Below, one piece after another: positions 34,821-48,245 of a stretch of DNA of 64,000 nucleotides. The stretch is from Crocodylus rhombifer (lineage: Eukaryota > Chordata > Crocodylia > Crocodylidae): the NCBI GenBank assembly GCA_038503035.1, contig JAVSML010024447.1:124001-188000 (forward strand), in the 5' to 3' direction. The notes under the pieces are model-generated. The model was given only the letters and a program-made list of their open reading frames with translations, was not told the origin of the DNA and searched no databases. The translations under genes and the position numbers were made by a program. Within the stretch, counting starts at the first letter, position 1. Every line of letters begins with the position of its first letter.

Positions 34821-35666
34821 TTTCATAGTTGTTAGGGGCTGGAAGAGTCTTTACAAATCATAGATTTCATAGACATTAGGGCTGGACGGGACCTCGGAAG
34901 ATCAGAGTCCAGCCCCCCGCCCAAAGGGCAGGAAGTCAGCTGAGGTCATAGGATCCCAGCAAGGTAAGCATCTGATTTGCTCTTGAAGGTGTTCAGAGTA
35001 GGTGCTTGAACCACCCCCGATGGCAGACTGTTCCAGACCTTGGGGGCTCGGACAGTAAAGAAATTCTTCCTTATGTCCAGCCTGAAACGGTCTCGCAGTA
35101 GTTTATGACCGCTCGACCATGTCATCCCTTGGGGCACTCTGGTGAACAAACGTTCCCCCAGACCCTGGTGATCACCCCTGATAAACTTAATAGGTGGCCA
35201 TCAGATCGCCCCCGAGCCTGCGCTTTTCCAGGCTAAAGAGCCCCATGACTCTCAGCCTGTCGTCGTAAGGTCTGTTTTCCTGACCTCTGATCATGCGCGT
35301 GGCTCTTCTCTGGACTCTCTCAAGCTTCTCCACATCCTTTTTGAATTGTGGAGCCCAAAACTGGATGCACTACTCCAGCTGCGGCCCCACCAAGGCCCAG
35401 TACAAGGGGAGAATGACATCCCGGGATTTGCTTGAGAAGCATCTATGGATGCAAGCCAGCGTTTTGGTCGCTTTACTAGCCACAGATCATCAGGTCCAGC
35501 TCCCCTGCACTTGGGCAGGGGAGACAACTGGGATCAGATGACCCCAGCAAGATGGGCGTCAAGATGCTTTTTGAAGATTGCCAGGGTGGATGACTGTACC
35601 ACCTCTGGGAGGAATTCTCAGCACTCGACTTGTAGAGAAGCATGAAACTATGAAATTTCATAGTTC
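34821..35666 (-). mobile_element. CR1 interrupted by a second CR1 (nested)
   Basis: An outer CR1 tail (34821 to about 34860, 'tttcatagttgttaggggctgg') stops in 'aaatcat'. An inner CR1 then starts with 'atttcatagacattagggctgg' and runs to about 35484. The outer sequence then resumes at 'agatcatcaggtccagctcccctgc' and continues to about 35666. Removing the inner part joins the outer 3' sequence into the usual order, and 'aatcat' / 'gatcat' may be the target duplication. The inner copy encodes the end of ORF2 (TVRAPKVWNSLPSGVVQ) with frame breaks. Confidence 0.75.
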
Positions 35667-36380
35667 CTTAGCCAGGGCAGGGGGAGGCACTGAGACTGAT
35701 GACTGCAGTCACAGACCACTGCCTCTGCACCCCAGATGGCTGGACTGAGCTCTGGACAATGGATTGTGTGTAGGAAATCCTGCACTTTCAATCTACAGCT
35801 TGGGATCTCCAAGCCCAGGCAATATGCGTTAGTGCACCACAGCAGACTGCGCAGCTGCTTGTGAAACCCAGAGATGACAGAAGAGATGAGTTCCCACAAG
35901 TCCCTTCCTCTCCTTCCTCTGTTGAAAGAGGTGACAAAAGCCAATGTAAGCGGGAAGCCTTACTCCTTCACAATGCAACACTGCTGAGAAAGTCACAACC
36001 AAAAATAGCAACTGTCAGCAGGTTCTTGTTCCTACTAGCCACCATGTCACCAAAGTAGAACATTGAGCACAGCAAACAGGAACTCAGCAAATTGGACTGA
36101 ACGGCTAGAAAGAGAGCCAGCAAAGCTGCTAGGAAGTGCATCCTCTACCACACTAAGCTGAGGACAAGGGCTAAAGGCAGCCAGGAAAGATTCCCCCTGA
36201 CAACTGCATAACACTTCTGGCCAGCAGCCAGATTCCCAGAGGTTATGTCACAAAATCAGAGCAGAGAAAGAGAAAAGTGGGTCTGGAACATCCAGCTAGC
36301 ATGTGACTAATCCATGCCTCATAAATAGTTGGCCGTTTCAGGACTTGACTTCTCCCAAGAACTGCAGAGATCATCTAGGC
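35667..36380. other. intergenic sequence, nothing recognised
   Basis: No gene or repeat was recognised. Confidence 0.5.
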
Positions 36381-36673
36381 CAGTGATTCTCAACCAAGGC
36401 ACCATGGCACTGTGAGATCTTTTTTTGAGGGTGTTGCAGCCTGCCATATAATAACAGCAGTGTTACATATACAAATGATTCACAAGCTAAACACAGATTT
36501 CCAATAAAAAGCCACGGTTTCAAAACCATTCTGCCCTGTTGTGGTCTTTTTGAGTTCTTTACAACAGAAGAGAATTGCTCTGCTATTTTTTCCACAGTCA
36601 AAAAGATGGGGGCATTTTCCAAGGGATGACATAACAAGGGGTGCCTTGAGTCTAACAAGGCAGAGAATTACTT
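36381..36673. mobile_element. hAT-type element, CAGTGATTCTCAACC family
   Basis: It starts CAGTGATTCTCAACCAAGGC and ends with 'gaattact', a decayed inverse of the start, after the phrase 'ggggtgccttgagtc' common near the right end of this family. The flanks (ATCTAGGC and CTCTAGTC) agree at 6 of 8 bases. It is about 290 bp and non-coding. Confidence 0.6.
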
Positions 36674-36766
36674 CTCTAGTCAATGAAATTTGTCATGGCA
36701 GGCAAAAGATGAGGAGGACAATGGTACGTGTAACAACAGGACAACTACCTGCCTCTGCCTGTACAG

Positions 36767-37700
36767 CAGAGGTGCCCAACCTTTTTGAACATGGGGCCGG
36801 ATCATGAACTTTTTAATCACTCAGTGGGCTAGCGAGCCATATTCAAACACCCTCTGTCTTGGGCCAGAGAGACCCTGCCTGTGTAGCCCTACTGCACCTG
36901 CCTGTTACTGCAAGGTTCATAGTAGCTGCTGGTGGGCAGGGGCAGGAGGGACCCATTCTGCATCCAGTCAGCTACTGCCCCAGAGACTGAAGGGGAGAAA
37001 TAAATAGCTCCACATCTCCATTCCCCTGAGTAGCACAGCCCCATGAGACAATGAGACAGCGCTGCCTGAGGGGGGCTGGAGCAAGGCAGCTGCTACACTG
37101 CAGCCCCTCACCCGCCCAGCTGCACGGCCCTGCTCACTGTGGTGCCCAGCTGTCCGCACATGCAGCTCCAGTGGCCTCAGCACTGCAAGCCCAGAGTGCG
37201 GGGTCTGACAGACACCAGCTCCCACTGCCTCACCCCGCAGAGGTCACGCCAGGACCCTGCCTGCCAAGGCCCCCCATGGTGGCTTCCCACATGCTGCTGG
37301 GGACGGAGGAGGCCAGCTAGGAGTGGCACACAGCTCTGCCGCCGCTTCTGCTGGCTGGCGCAGACCTGGCCGGCCTCCTCCCGTCCGCAGCAGCTTGTGG
37401 GAAGCCGACTTCAGCCACATGCTGCTCCAGATGGGACAGACCCAGCCAGGTCAGCACTGGCCAGGAAAAGCGGCATGCTGGGGACAGGACAAGCCCGGCT
37501 GGAGAGGCAGGGGCTTACTGCATTTTCCCCCTGCCTGCACCAGTCAGTCCCGAGCAGCACATGGCTCCGCCACCACTTCTGCTGGCTGGGTGGCTGTGCC
37601 ATCCCATGACTTGGTCTCCATCCACCCAGCTAGAGGCCAATCATCCAGGGGCCAGACAACCGCTCTGAAGAAGAGGGAGATGGTGCACTGGACCGGGCAG
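36767..37700. mobile_element. hAT-type left end, followed by GC-rich interior with duplicated blocks
   Basis: CAGAGGTGCCCAACCTTTTTGAAC at 36767 and the phrase 'ggggccggatcatgaac' are typical of the left end of a hAT-type reptile element. A matching right end was not found, so the right limit is a guess. Inside, a 32-base block at 37327-37358 recurs with a few changes at 37558-37589, and 'cacatgctgctg' also recurs, so the interior holds a diverged duplication of about 230 bp. Confidence 0.5.
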
Positions 37701-39979
37701 AGGAGGGTCTAGCTGGGGTGGGGTTCTGAGTTTGGAGGCCTCAGCCCCATCTGCTAGGGGATCTCTCTCCCACCTCAGTCACAGTCTGGCCTAATGCAGC
37801 CTGTTCAGGCCAAGAGAAGACTGGCCTGGAAGAGCAGTGAGGGGCCTCAGCAGAGCTGGGGAGAAGCCCAGGGTTGGAGCAGCAGGACCCAAGGTGGTTC
37901 CTCAGGACTAAGGTGGGCAGCAGAGCTCATGGGGTTCAGGGCTCCATGAGCTGTAAGAAGGAGCAAAGAACTTGAAAGGATACAGAAAGGGGGAATGAGA
38001 GCTATATTCCCCACCCCCCCAAGCAAATCACTTGAGAACAAGCCCCGTGGCGCTGGGCTCTAAAGGCACTTTCCCCACAGCTGGTAGTCGGTCTTTCTGG
38101 CAGGGGGATTCAGCCAGACATGGTGTCACACCTGTGCTCTAGGAGGAAGAAAAATCCTCTCTGATCCCTGCTGAGAGGAACAAGAGGTCAAAGGGTCTCC
38201 GTGAATCCAGCACTGGGGTCCTGCAGACGTGCTTCAGGGCAGGCAGGCAAATGCAAGCCCGCAGCCTGAACAGGGGCCTGGCTACCCTCCGGAGGTGGGT
38301 ACACACCTGCCAGACCCAGAGGGGTTCATGCTAGTGCTGGGGACGCAAGCCAGGCACTACAGAGGGTTAAAGGGATTTCATTCGTCCTCTATCCAGAGTA
38401 CAGAGCAAAACACACCTCCTCTGGGGAACATCACACATACCACGGTAACCTTGACAACTGGCCCACGGCAACGACAGCAGCAAAGATTTTCATTGAGAGC
38501 TCAACAAGAAAACAATCAAAAACAGCTCAATGCAGGGGAGAAAAGCAAGGAGCTGCCAGGCCACTCAAGGTGACCTAGTACAGGGAAGGAGTTGGGCTTG
38601 CCCCTCTGGATCGTCCTGAGGCATGGAGAGGCCCAACAAGCATCTAATCTGGTTTTAAAGCAGACCCACAAGGGGAGCCAGAGTGGCTGACGGGGAAGGA
38701 TTCTCAGTGCTGCCAACCATGGAGCCAGGAAACGAGTAGAGCTGGGAGCTTAGTACACCAGCGTGAGGTCTCAGAGGAGCCCCGCTCCGAGCCTGCCAAC
38801 CTCAGACCTGCCACTTCCAAGATCCTAAAGTACAATGCAAGCCTGCGCATGCACCTGTCCAACAGAAAGTACAACCAACAGCAGGTCCCTCCCCCTAGGG
38901 GACAAAGCAGAGGCCCAAGGCTGGAGCATCAAGCAGGAGAGGACAGCACCTGGCAGAGCAGAGCAGGGTGTAGGTAGAGCCTGACCTGCCCAGTGCTCTG
39001 TCTGAGGTCGCTGCAGAGGGGCCTGGTCCAAGCAGTAGTTGCAGGACCCTGAGGCCTGTGCTTGGCTCCCTAAGATCTCCAGATGAAAAGAGGGAGGAGA
39101 TCTGCCCAAACCTTTCCCTACACCAACCCAGAGCTTCCTCTGGTCATCCAGGGTCCCCAAGCATGAGATTCCTGCTCCCCGGGGCCCAGGCCCCACTCCT
39201 CAGACAGTGTGAGGGGGGATTTCTCTGCAGGCCCCTGGCAATGAGGTAAGAACTGACTGTCAACACAGTGCTGATTCCCCTGGTCATCAGGGCAACCCCT
39301 TTAGGACAAAATGGTCTCAGAGCAACCCCAGGAAGCAGGGTGGGAGGCGGCCAGACATGGGGGAGCCGGGTGGGACTGAGGAAATGGGCAGGCAGGGTAG
39401 GACATGCTCAAGGTCACCCACTGCACAGCAACAAGGCGTGGCTGTGCACACACTGACTGCGGAGCAGCAGGATCAGATTCCAGGGAAAGGAAGGTCTTCG
39501 CCAGCTGCCAAGGCTGCAGACTCTCCCCACCCAGCCCAAGAGTTAAGCAGAATATGTTCCCATCTGGGCACCCGCATCAGGCCCAGAGCCATTCCCAGCT
39601 TCAGCTGCACCAGTGCAGACCCTTGAGCCAGTGGCTTTGCACGGCCCTGACTGAGTGACCCTGTAAGTCGGCAGACAAGGTACAAACAGGAATTGACTCT
39701 GGCTCCCTTTCCTGGAGCCGAGCTGGCTCCAGAGAGAAAGACTGAACACTCACATTAGCTCCTCAATTCAGCAACCCCCACGCCAGCTGCAGAGGCTCTG
39801 GGCCCAGTCACACACTGCTGACTGTCACGATTTCACAACAAAGCTCGCAACAACTCTGTTTGCCTCTTATAGCTCTGCCTCATGGACTCCCGTGATCCCA
39901 GGAGCACCTCAGCTTGTACTAAAGAGCCAATATATACCTAGCCTGGGGGACTGCCAAGACAAGCAAGGCAGACAAGGTT
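37701..39979. other. intergenic sequence, nothing recognised
   Basis: GC-rich, with overlapping chance frames. No domain, transposon end or clear repeat was found. Confidence 0.5.
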
Positions 39980-40110
39980 CTTTGGGTAAAGCTGATATCT
40001 TATTAGAGCAACTAAAATATTTGAAGAAAATTCCTTGCAAGCTTTTGGGTACAAACACCCTTCTTCAGGCAGAGGAAGCATCACAAACAAGTGAGACAAA
40101 CAAGGTCTCA
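39980..40110 (-). repeat. interspersed repeat fragment, same type as at 34.2 kb
   Basis: Read on the minus strand it has 'ctgaagaagggtgtttgtac', then 'aaagcttgcaagg', then 'atttagttgctctaataag'. The short inverted pair around 'gtgtttgtac' is part of the family pattern. I cannot name the class. Confidence 0.45.
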
Positions 40111-43100
40111 TGGCAGACAAAACATTAACCCAACATTTATTTTTGTTTAAAGCTTTTGGAGTTTTTAAACACAGGTTTAGGCCTGCGTCTCCAAGCCCAG
40201 TAGCAGCCACAGTGGGGAGTGGATCTGAACCCAGCTCAATCCCTGCTACATCAGCAGCATGGGTGCCCGAGTAAGCAGGGTCTAGCTGTACAATCACTCA
40301 TGAGGGTAGATGTGCCTGTCTCCTTACAGTTAATGTTCATATGTGCTTCATGCCCCCTACACTGCAGCTCAACCTCAAACTGACGGCCATAATGACACGT
40401 GGGGGTGTTTTGACGCTGCAGACTGAGGGTGCGATTTAGTGGGTGGATGCTGCAATGCAGCCAACACGGTCAGCTGCAGCACATCCTGGCAAGGAAAGTG
40501 TGAGCATGTGGATCCCAGGAGGCTGGACACTGTGTGGAAGGCTGATGCTGCTATGTCTGCCCTGAGGAGCTGGCACAACTCTCATACCCCTACTGCAGCC
40601 CTACCTCCACATGGACATTCTCGTTTGCACACATGCCCTTCTTCACTGCTACTTGTGCTGCCTCTGGACCCTTTGCTTCCTTTGCCTGCCACCCCCCCAT
40701 TCCCCTTTCTCCCCCATCCCCAGTGGGATCTCTAGCAGGACCAGGGCTCCAGACTACAGCAGTGAGAGATGGGGCTGAAAACACATCTCCTCCTGGGCCC
40801 TGCCTGAGGATTGTGCCTCCCACACTGCAGCCATGCTGCAGCCGGCCCCCCATCCTTCACACACAGTTCCAGCTGGCTGCTTCCCCTGACAGGTGCGGAG
40901 TAGCCTCAGGGGAGCACACACTTCCTGCCCCCTGGCCCCAAGACAGAAGTGACAGCATCTGGCTTCAGACAGAGAGGCCAGTTGTGCAAAGCCTCACAAC
41001 CCCCACCTTTCCTGTCCTCACCTCCGTTTCCTGAAATAGGGCACAGCAGCTGTCGCAGGGGACAGCACCTGCCTGGCACGAGAGGACTTCAAGCATTCGA
41101 GGCGCAGCAGGCCTCACATTCGACCCCCAGCTGCTCACCTTATGGCACATCATCCCATGCTTGGGAGCCTGAGGCAGCCTGCCAAGGAGCTCCAGCTTTG
41201 GCTCCCAGTAAGCTCTTCAGTAAGCCCAGAGCTGAGGTAAGGAGGAAGCTGGGTGAGGAGGATAGCTGGGGGCTTTAGCTGGGAAGCAAGGACAGGTCCC
41301 GAGAAGGATTTTCCACTCCTCCATCTGCCTCCATCGGTGAGATAGTCAGGTGAGGAGTGCAGGGCTCCGAGCCAGAAGGAGCCATTCCCAAGAACTTGGC
41401 ACCAGGATAAATTGCCAAGCAGAGTTTAGGTTCAGCTCACAGTGTACTATGCACCAACTGCAGCCCTGCCACTCCCACCCAGGCACACACTGTTCCTGGG
41501 CATGACAAGGGCCAACTCAAGGGCACCTGGCAGGGGGGGGAAATCTACTTGGCACCTGCAGACTGCTCCATTGCTGAGGTCTTGTAAAGCTAGATAGGCT
41601 GAATCCCTGGAGAACTTGGTGCAGCGGGCAGGGCAGTGCCATATGAGCCTCTGGGATAGGATGGAATCTGGGGGGGAAAAGAGTCAGTCTAGACAGGATC
41701 AGAAGAGCTCTCATGGCTGTGACCAAATATACAAACATGAGAAAAATCAGCCTGGAAATGCAGAAAGCAGAGTGACAGCCAGCATCACATGGAGGGCATG
41801 GAAACCTTTTCAGTGCCCACTGGCCCTTCTCACGTCATAATCCCCACCCCTCCGCAGGGTGCCCAGGACTGTCTTGAGCTATGCAAGGGCAGGGACCTTC
41901 TGGGTCAGTCCAGTCCCACTTCAGTTAAATTGCATCAACTGCTCTCCAAGATGGAACTGGGACTGAGTGATCAGGACCAATTCTCTGGCTCAGATGTTAA
42001 GTGAACCTGCCCCCCCGCTCTATGGTAGGAGAGGGACTCTGTCCAAGGCAGGCACAAAAGACCTTGCAGCAGGTATGCAAGGCATGCAGTAGCAGGGGGA
42101 TCTGGGAAGACCCCGGTCCCCCTCGCTTTGCATTCAATAACCCAACTCAGGATGGATTTCAGAAGGCCCAAGTGACTTGGGAGCACATGGCCCAGCCACA
42201 TCCAGGGGCTTTTGCAAATCCTGCCCTTCATAACCAGTATCAAACCAACCCAACAATGTAGCAGTTTAGGGGCCACCAGGGCTGAGCTCAATTGAGTCTT
42301 AATCCCTCCACAGAATCTCATGTAGACTCATCAGGTCACCTGAGCTCCCAGGCTCCCCATCTGTAACTTCCTGCCTGAACTGGGGACTAATTAGTGATAG
42401 CAACTAATGTCTGCCAATCAGCTCCCCAGGGGCAGTGGCAGTGGCAGTGCTTGCTTAAGCAGACTTGGAGACGAATCAGCTTTCCCGCAAGCCACGTCAC
42501 CTACCTCGCCTGTATCCTGTGGATACAGGGCCAGGTATTTGCTGACTCTCTCTCTTTATGCAACTCAGGGCAGAACTGCAAGTGAAATGTGCCACTATCA
42601 GAATTGGCAGTCGAGCAGCTGCTTTATCTGCTCTGGGAAAAGGGAGATAAGGGGAAGGGTTTCCAACTCCCATCTGAGTTCTCAGGGCACCGCAGGCAGG
42701 GCAAATGCTCAGTGTCCAAAGGGATCATGCAGTCAACTGCCCTGTCTGCTGGGTAGGGATCTGGAGCAACTGCCTTTCCAAAATAAGCCCCTTGTGCTCC
42801 TTGAGCTAGCCCAGCAGGCATTTGAGGTCTGCTCCTACAAGAGTATGTCTGGCCCATGATGCAAGCAGCAAAGCCTCCTGTAGCAGCACCCCTAAGCCAG
42901 CATCCCCCCATGCCCAGCTGTCCAGAGAGACTGCCTGGGACTGGGAAAGACTGGGCCCTTCTTGCTCCAACTCAGTCCTAAAGAGAAATGTGTTCAGCCC
43001 ACTCCCCGACACACTGCTCACCATTGCCAAGTCCCTGTCACAGGTCATTGAGGGAACCACAAGGCAGGTCTCCAGCTGCTCTCCCCATTCCCATCTCCTT

Positions 43101-46100
43101 TGCACAGCCCCATTGTCCCCACCTGTTCCTTTTGGTAGGTAGTCTTTCCAGTGCACCCTCCAAAACTGCACATCCAGCTGCACCAAGTATAAAGCTGTAA
43201 TGTCCCTTTAACCCGTAGCCCTCTATAGCCAGGCCTATGGTGCAGCCCAGGTTCCAGTTAACCAGGATACCCTAGGAAGTGCCCAGGGATCCCCTCTGCA
43301 GGACCAGCCCTTCCTGCACTCTGACGTCATTGGTGTTAAAGTGAATTTAGTCAGGCTTCTGGCCTCTCTGACTAGAAAAAAACTAGACAGAGACCAGAAG
43401 TGCTGATGCTGCTTATTTCAGTTATGTTTTGAGATAAAAAAAATCCTGCATTATTACTCTGTGCACAGATGTCCAATTAAGTATGTTTGTTTTAGTTTCT
43501 TCAAGGTCGTATTTTTTTTCTCTTCATCTGTCTTGCGTATAAAAATGTTTAGAAACTTAGGGAGGAAGAGAATTTCTTTGAAACAGACAAGTGAGTGATT
43601 CCCCTTGCTGTGTGGAATTCTCCCTGCGATCCCAGTATAGCCCTAAATAAAGAAAAGCTGGCTCTGTCAGTTTTGATTCAACCACAACACAAAATTTGAT
43701 TTCTTACACATTGGCAACCACGTTACCCCTGAATTCAGAGGACAGTTCAAGTATCCCAAGTCACATCGTGTCCTGCTGATGTCAGCACCTCGCCAGTTTG
43801 AGCGATGTACGTATTAGTGAAGGCTTAAAGGAGCTGGAAGCTCTGCCCGGACAGCGTATGCCAGAAGAGTGATTATCCATGGGAGACAACAGCAGCCTGA
43901 GGAAGTGCTGACTGTGGGACAGGTGTGTCCGACTAGCTGTCCTTTGCAGGCTCTCCTCAATACTGGCTGCTGCTGGTAACAGGGGAGGACACAGTTTGGC
44001 AGGAATGTTACTGAGATATCTGAGAGGGCCCTCACCTGGGCCTCCCTACTAGGATCAGCACTAGATGACAGCCCCAAACCCCCCATTCTAACCAAGCAGA
44101 AAGTAGGAATGGAAAAAGCCAGAGTCTCTTTTCCCGTTCAGGCTGCTGCTGCCTCCCCTCGAACCCACAGCTCAAGTTGGTGCCACAGGGCAGGGCCAAG
44201 ACTAGTGAAAAATTAAGGATACTCACCCTGTTCCCCCACCTCTAACACCTCCCCTTAGGAAACTAGCATGTGCAACTCCAAAGGGGTCAGGGTCAATGGC
44301 CAAGAAGAGCTAAACACTCTGTATTCAGAGCCAGCTTAGGAGAGGAGCATAGCAGGGCCAGTCTCCTCTCAAACCAACCCAGCCTCTACAGACACTCCAG
44401 GGGGAGCCAGGTAACAGTTTTTGTCTCTCTTCTGAGGCTCTCAGCACAGGGATAAGGTAGCAGTGATTTCTGGGCTTCTGCCTAAGAACCTGCTCCTATG
44501 TCAGGAATCACATCCCCTCCACCTACCTACTCACCATGCTTCACGCCGGGACACTCAAAACAGGCCATCACGGAACTGGCACACTGCAAACACAAGAAGC
44601 TGCTGCTGCCAGACGGGATGGCTGAACTGGCTGGCAGAGAGCAAAGAAGCACTGGTTCAGGGAAGAATCAAGGAATCATGCCCATTAAGTTCTCCTCAAC
44701 ATCCCACGCAAGCTACAGCTCTTCACCCCAGCCCAATTCAAGATTAAACAAAGACACTTAACCAAAGCTGCGTTATCCAGGCGCCCAGCCCCTTCTCAAC
44801 ACACCATATTTCTATTTGAAGCTGAGCCTGTAGAAGATCGCATACTTTCTCTCAAATGTCTTCTGCACCTGTGTACAATGCCCAGGAAGTTGTTCCAACT
44901 GACACTGCCCTTGATTGTGCTTTTGCTACTTTGCAATGGTCTTTCCCAAGCCTAGTGGCCCATGTCTGGTGTGGGAAGGAACACTTCCCATAGGTAGCAG
45001 CATACCAGGGAACATCCAACTACCTTAGTGTCCCCAAGGTGAATGGCCAGATGCCCATTCACCGCTGGTTTGACTTTGGTGACCTTCAGCATGAGTCTGG
45101 ACTGGGATTTGAACTCACTTGATATCTCCTTCTGGCTCCCAGCTCACTCTACATACAAGATGGGTGCTCTGACAAGATACTTCACCAGGAAAGTGATCAG
45201 AGCACAGCTGAACCCACTCAGAGGAATCCAAGATCTGATCAACAAACACTTAAGATATGCTTGTAATAAGAGCCAACTGGAAGGCCTCACTCCCCATTCC
45301 TCTTCACTTTGCAAGGATAATGTTAAAACGCAGCTGGCTGCATGTGACATTTGCAGAAGCTGAATTATTTTTATACCCAAAGCACAAGGATCAGCAGCAG
45401 CACCACATGCCAAAACTTTTTTTTTGTGGATCTATTAATAGATGTGACCGCGTTATTGGAAATGAAGTGAAAAAGGCAGCAAAATACTTCACAGCAAGTG
45501 ACCCATCATCTCCCTCCTGGGATGTTGACTCATAACAATTACTCGCATACCTCACAGGGATGCGGGAGGACTTCACTGATTAAGGCTCATCATATCTGGA
45601 AACTGAAAGTGCAGATAACTTCAGGTTCGTTTCTTCAATGTTCATGCTGCAGTCATAAGCAAGTTCCTAGAAGCCCGATTCTCATAGCAGCCCAGCAGTG
45701 CTCCCTCCAAAACAGCATCTTCTCTGGCTCTCGCCAGTATCGGATACTTCAGAAGAAAATGCAAGAAAGCCTCTAGTTAAACTCTGGGTTAAGCACCTAT
45801 TGGGGAAAACTTCTCCCATCACAAATTAGCAGTGGGGTCATGCCTTAATCCCAGACATTGTTACCCAGCAGAAGTAAGTGCCCATCACATGCATAAAGCA
45901 GGGCTATTTTGAGTCTTGTGCCAAGCTTGCCATTAGAGCCATGGCTTGTTGTAGGGAGGACCACACTGTACCCCTGCAGAAGCTCAACAAGAACTGATGC
46001 CCATAAACCAGAAATTCCCAAAGGGCATGCCGCAAGATTCAAAACCCCTGTATGAGGTGGTAAATACTCTCATCTTCCATCCAGAACCCTGCACCTACCC

Positions 46101-47959
46101 CAGCTACACTACCAGTGCCCACTCCAGCTGCTGCCTTCCCTCAAACTTCCTCACCCCCAGGAAGCCCCATGCTTCCAGCAGTACAGACAGTCTCTTCCAC
46201 TCCTCCCATGCCCCAGCCAGCAAGAGGGGCCACAGAGGTGGTCACAGGCATGCAAGATCTTGCAGGAGTAAGGGCTGCCATTGCTCCCTGGAAGTCTGGA
46301 GCACGGCTGGGGAATGAGCAGACAGCAGTAAGAACAGGGCACAGCAGAGTGAGGACCTGCCCCTGCTGCCATTAAGTGGCACCTGCTAGATCAGTCATTT
46401 AACCATTTTTTCTTTTTCTCTCTTTTAAAGCCTCAAGGCACCCTGCCATGTCTCCTTCCTGAATTTACATCTGCGCAATTTTCAACTGGAGTTCTGTAAG
46501 ATTTAAAAAGGCTATGGAGTTACTTAATTTTTTAATAGTACAAGCTCACCACTGGTATGATTTCTTCGGGCGGGGAAATGGAATGCATTTTGGGGGAAAG
46601 CAAAAACATGTTACATTACACAATCCTCCCCCCCATTTTTTCAGAGTAAGAGTGAAGCATGCCACTAATTTTAATACAGGAAAAAAAAAACACATTAACC
46701 TCCAACAACTGAAGAGATATTGTAGAGCTGTTCAGTTCTTTTTCTTCCATCTATATAATAGATATCCCTTCCCCTTCTGCTTTCCTATTCTAAGCACTCT
46801 TTTTCCTTCTACAATTTTGCCACATACCCCAAGGACACCCGTACCCCAGAGACAGAGATACGCAATCTAAAAAACAAAGCTGCAATTGCCAACGAAAAGA
46901 CAAGGCAAACTTCCTTAAGAAACCCTGAATAGCAATGTCACAGTGTTTAAGTAGCACTGGCCCTTAAACAACCAAGGATGAACAGAAGAAAGTTAGTAAT
47001 TGATGGGTCTGAACAGGGGAAATAAAGGCATCACCTGGGGAATGTGAGGGCAAAGCCATGTTATTAGCATAAATGCAGCTGCCTGGATTCCTCATGTAGA
47101 AGCCAGTTGTTTCAGTTGGAAACAGAGAAAAGGCAGGGGCCATCACTTTCCATTTTGAAGCATGTTCTTCTCTGGTTTCCCTGAGGCATCCCCCTCCCTC
47201 CACTGCCCTTGGAGACACTTAAATACAGCTGCAAGGATCACTTTCCTGACCTGTTCTACCAATAATACTCTCCTTTTCAGTCCCTTTCACTGAGTGCTTC
47301 AGGTGTTTGTCCATCCTTTTATCACATTACCAGCTTCCACAATCATCCTATTTTATGCTGCCACTCTCTCACACAACTTGCCCCATGACCTGATCCATAA
47401 AGCCACAACACGCTGTCTTCTGTCAAATCCTTAAGATTCCCCTCTACTCTGACACTTACAAGAAATCAGTTTGATTATCAGGTTGGAACAGCAGTTATAT
47501 TTTTAAAGTCTGAACATCATTTGGTAGGATTCTAATATAGCATAATCATATTCTTGTTCCTCCTTCATTCTGTAAAACTTTTGTATCATGCCACAAAAAA
47601 GTTAGTCTTTTAGGGTAGCATTCTTGCATTCTGCAGTATTCCTATAACACCCGCTATTAAAGGGCTAAAAAGCTATTATATCAAAGGGCTACTCCTTTGA
47701 GAATTTCTTATTCATACTTTAGTTCAGGTTATCTATATGACAATAATGTAAAAGCTACCTGGATAGAGCTATTTACCCACATGCAATACACAAGGTGCTG
47801 AAAAAACAAGTGCTCAAGTTTTAAAACGGCAAGTTCTCATTTGCCCATCAGCAGCTTCTATACCACATGGCTGAAAAACCACAACAAAACAAACAAACAA
47901 ACAAAAAAACCCAGGGAACTTTAATTATTCCTCTTAACAGCAGCAAGGACACCAACCCC
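40111..47959. other. intergenic sequence, downstream of IP6K2
   Basis: A C-rich tract is near 40630-40740. The last 1.5 kb before the IP6K2 3' end is more AT-rich than the sequence to its left. No gene, transposon with clear ends or RNA gene was recognised. Confidence 0.5.
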
Positions 47960-48245
47960 ATTTACAATGAACAAAAAGTTTTATTGGAACATATACACAC
48001 AGGGATAACAGAGGTATCTGAATCAGCAAATATGGAATGTTTAGAAAGTTAAAATAAATAAGGATACCAAGATTTGCCAGTGCTAGGTGTAGCACCAATG
48101 TAAGTAAATGCCCTCTGAACAAGTCTGACTCTGTTGGGACCATCCCTGCAGAGTCTATAAAGATTCCTACCACCAGAAAGTGGCCAATAATTTTGGAATA
48201 CAAAGAGTCACTATAGTGCTTTCTACTGGTGTGCATTCAAACTGT
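47960..48245 (-). other. IP6K2: IP6K2 3' untranslated region
   Basis: About 285 bases separate the stop codon from the probable cleavage site. The likely signal is AATAAA on the minus strand at 47985-47980, followed by a T/G-rich stretch (CTTTTTGTTCATTGT) of the kind found downstream of cleavage sites. The exact end is inferred. Confidence 0.65.
47980..47985 (-). terminator. IP6K2: polyadenylation signal AATAAA for IP6K2
   Basis: Canonical hexamer in the transcribed direction, about 260 bases after the stop codon and followed by a T/G-rich element. Confidence 0.65.
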
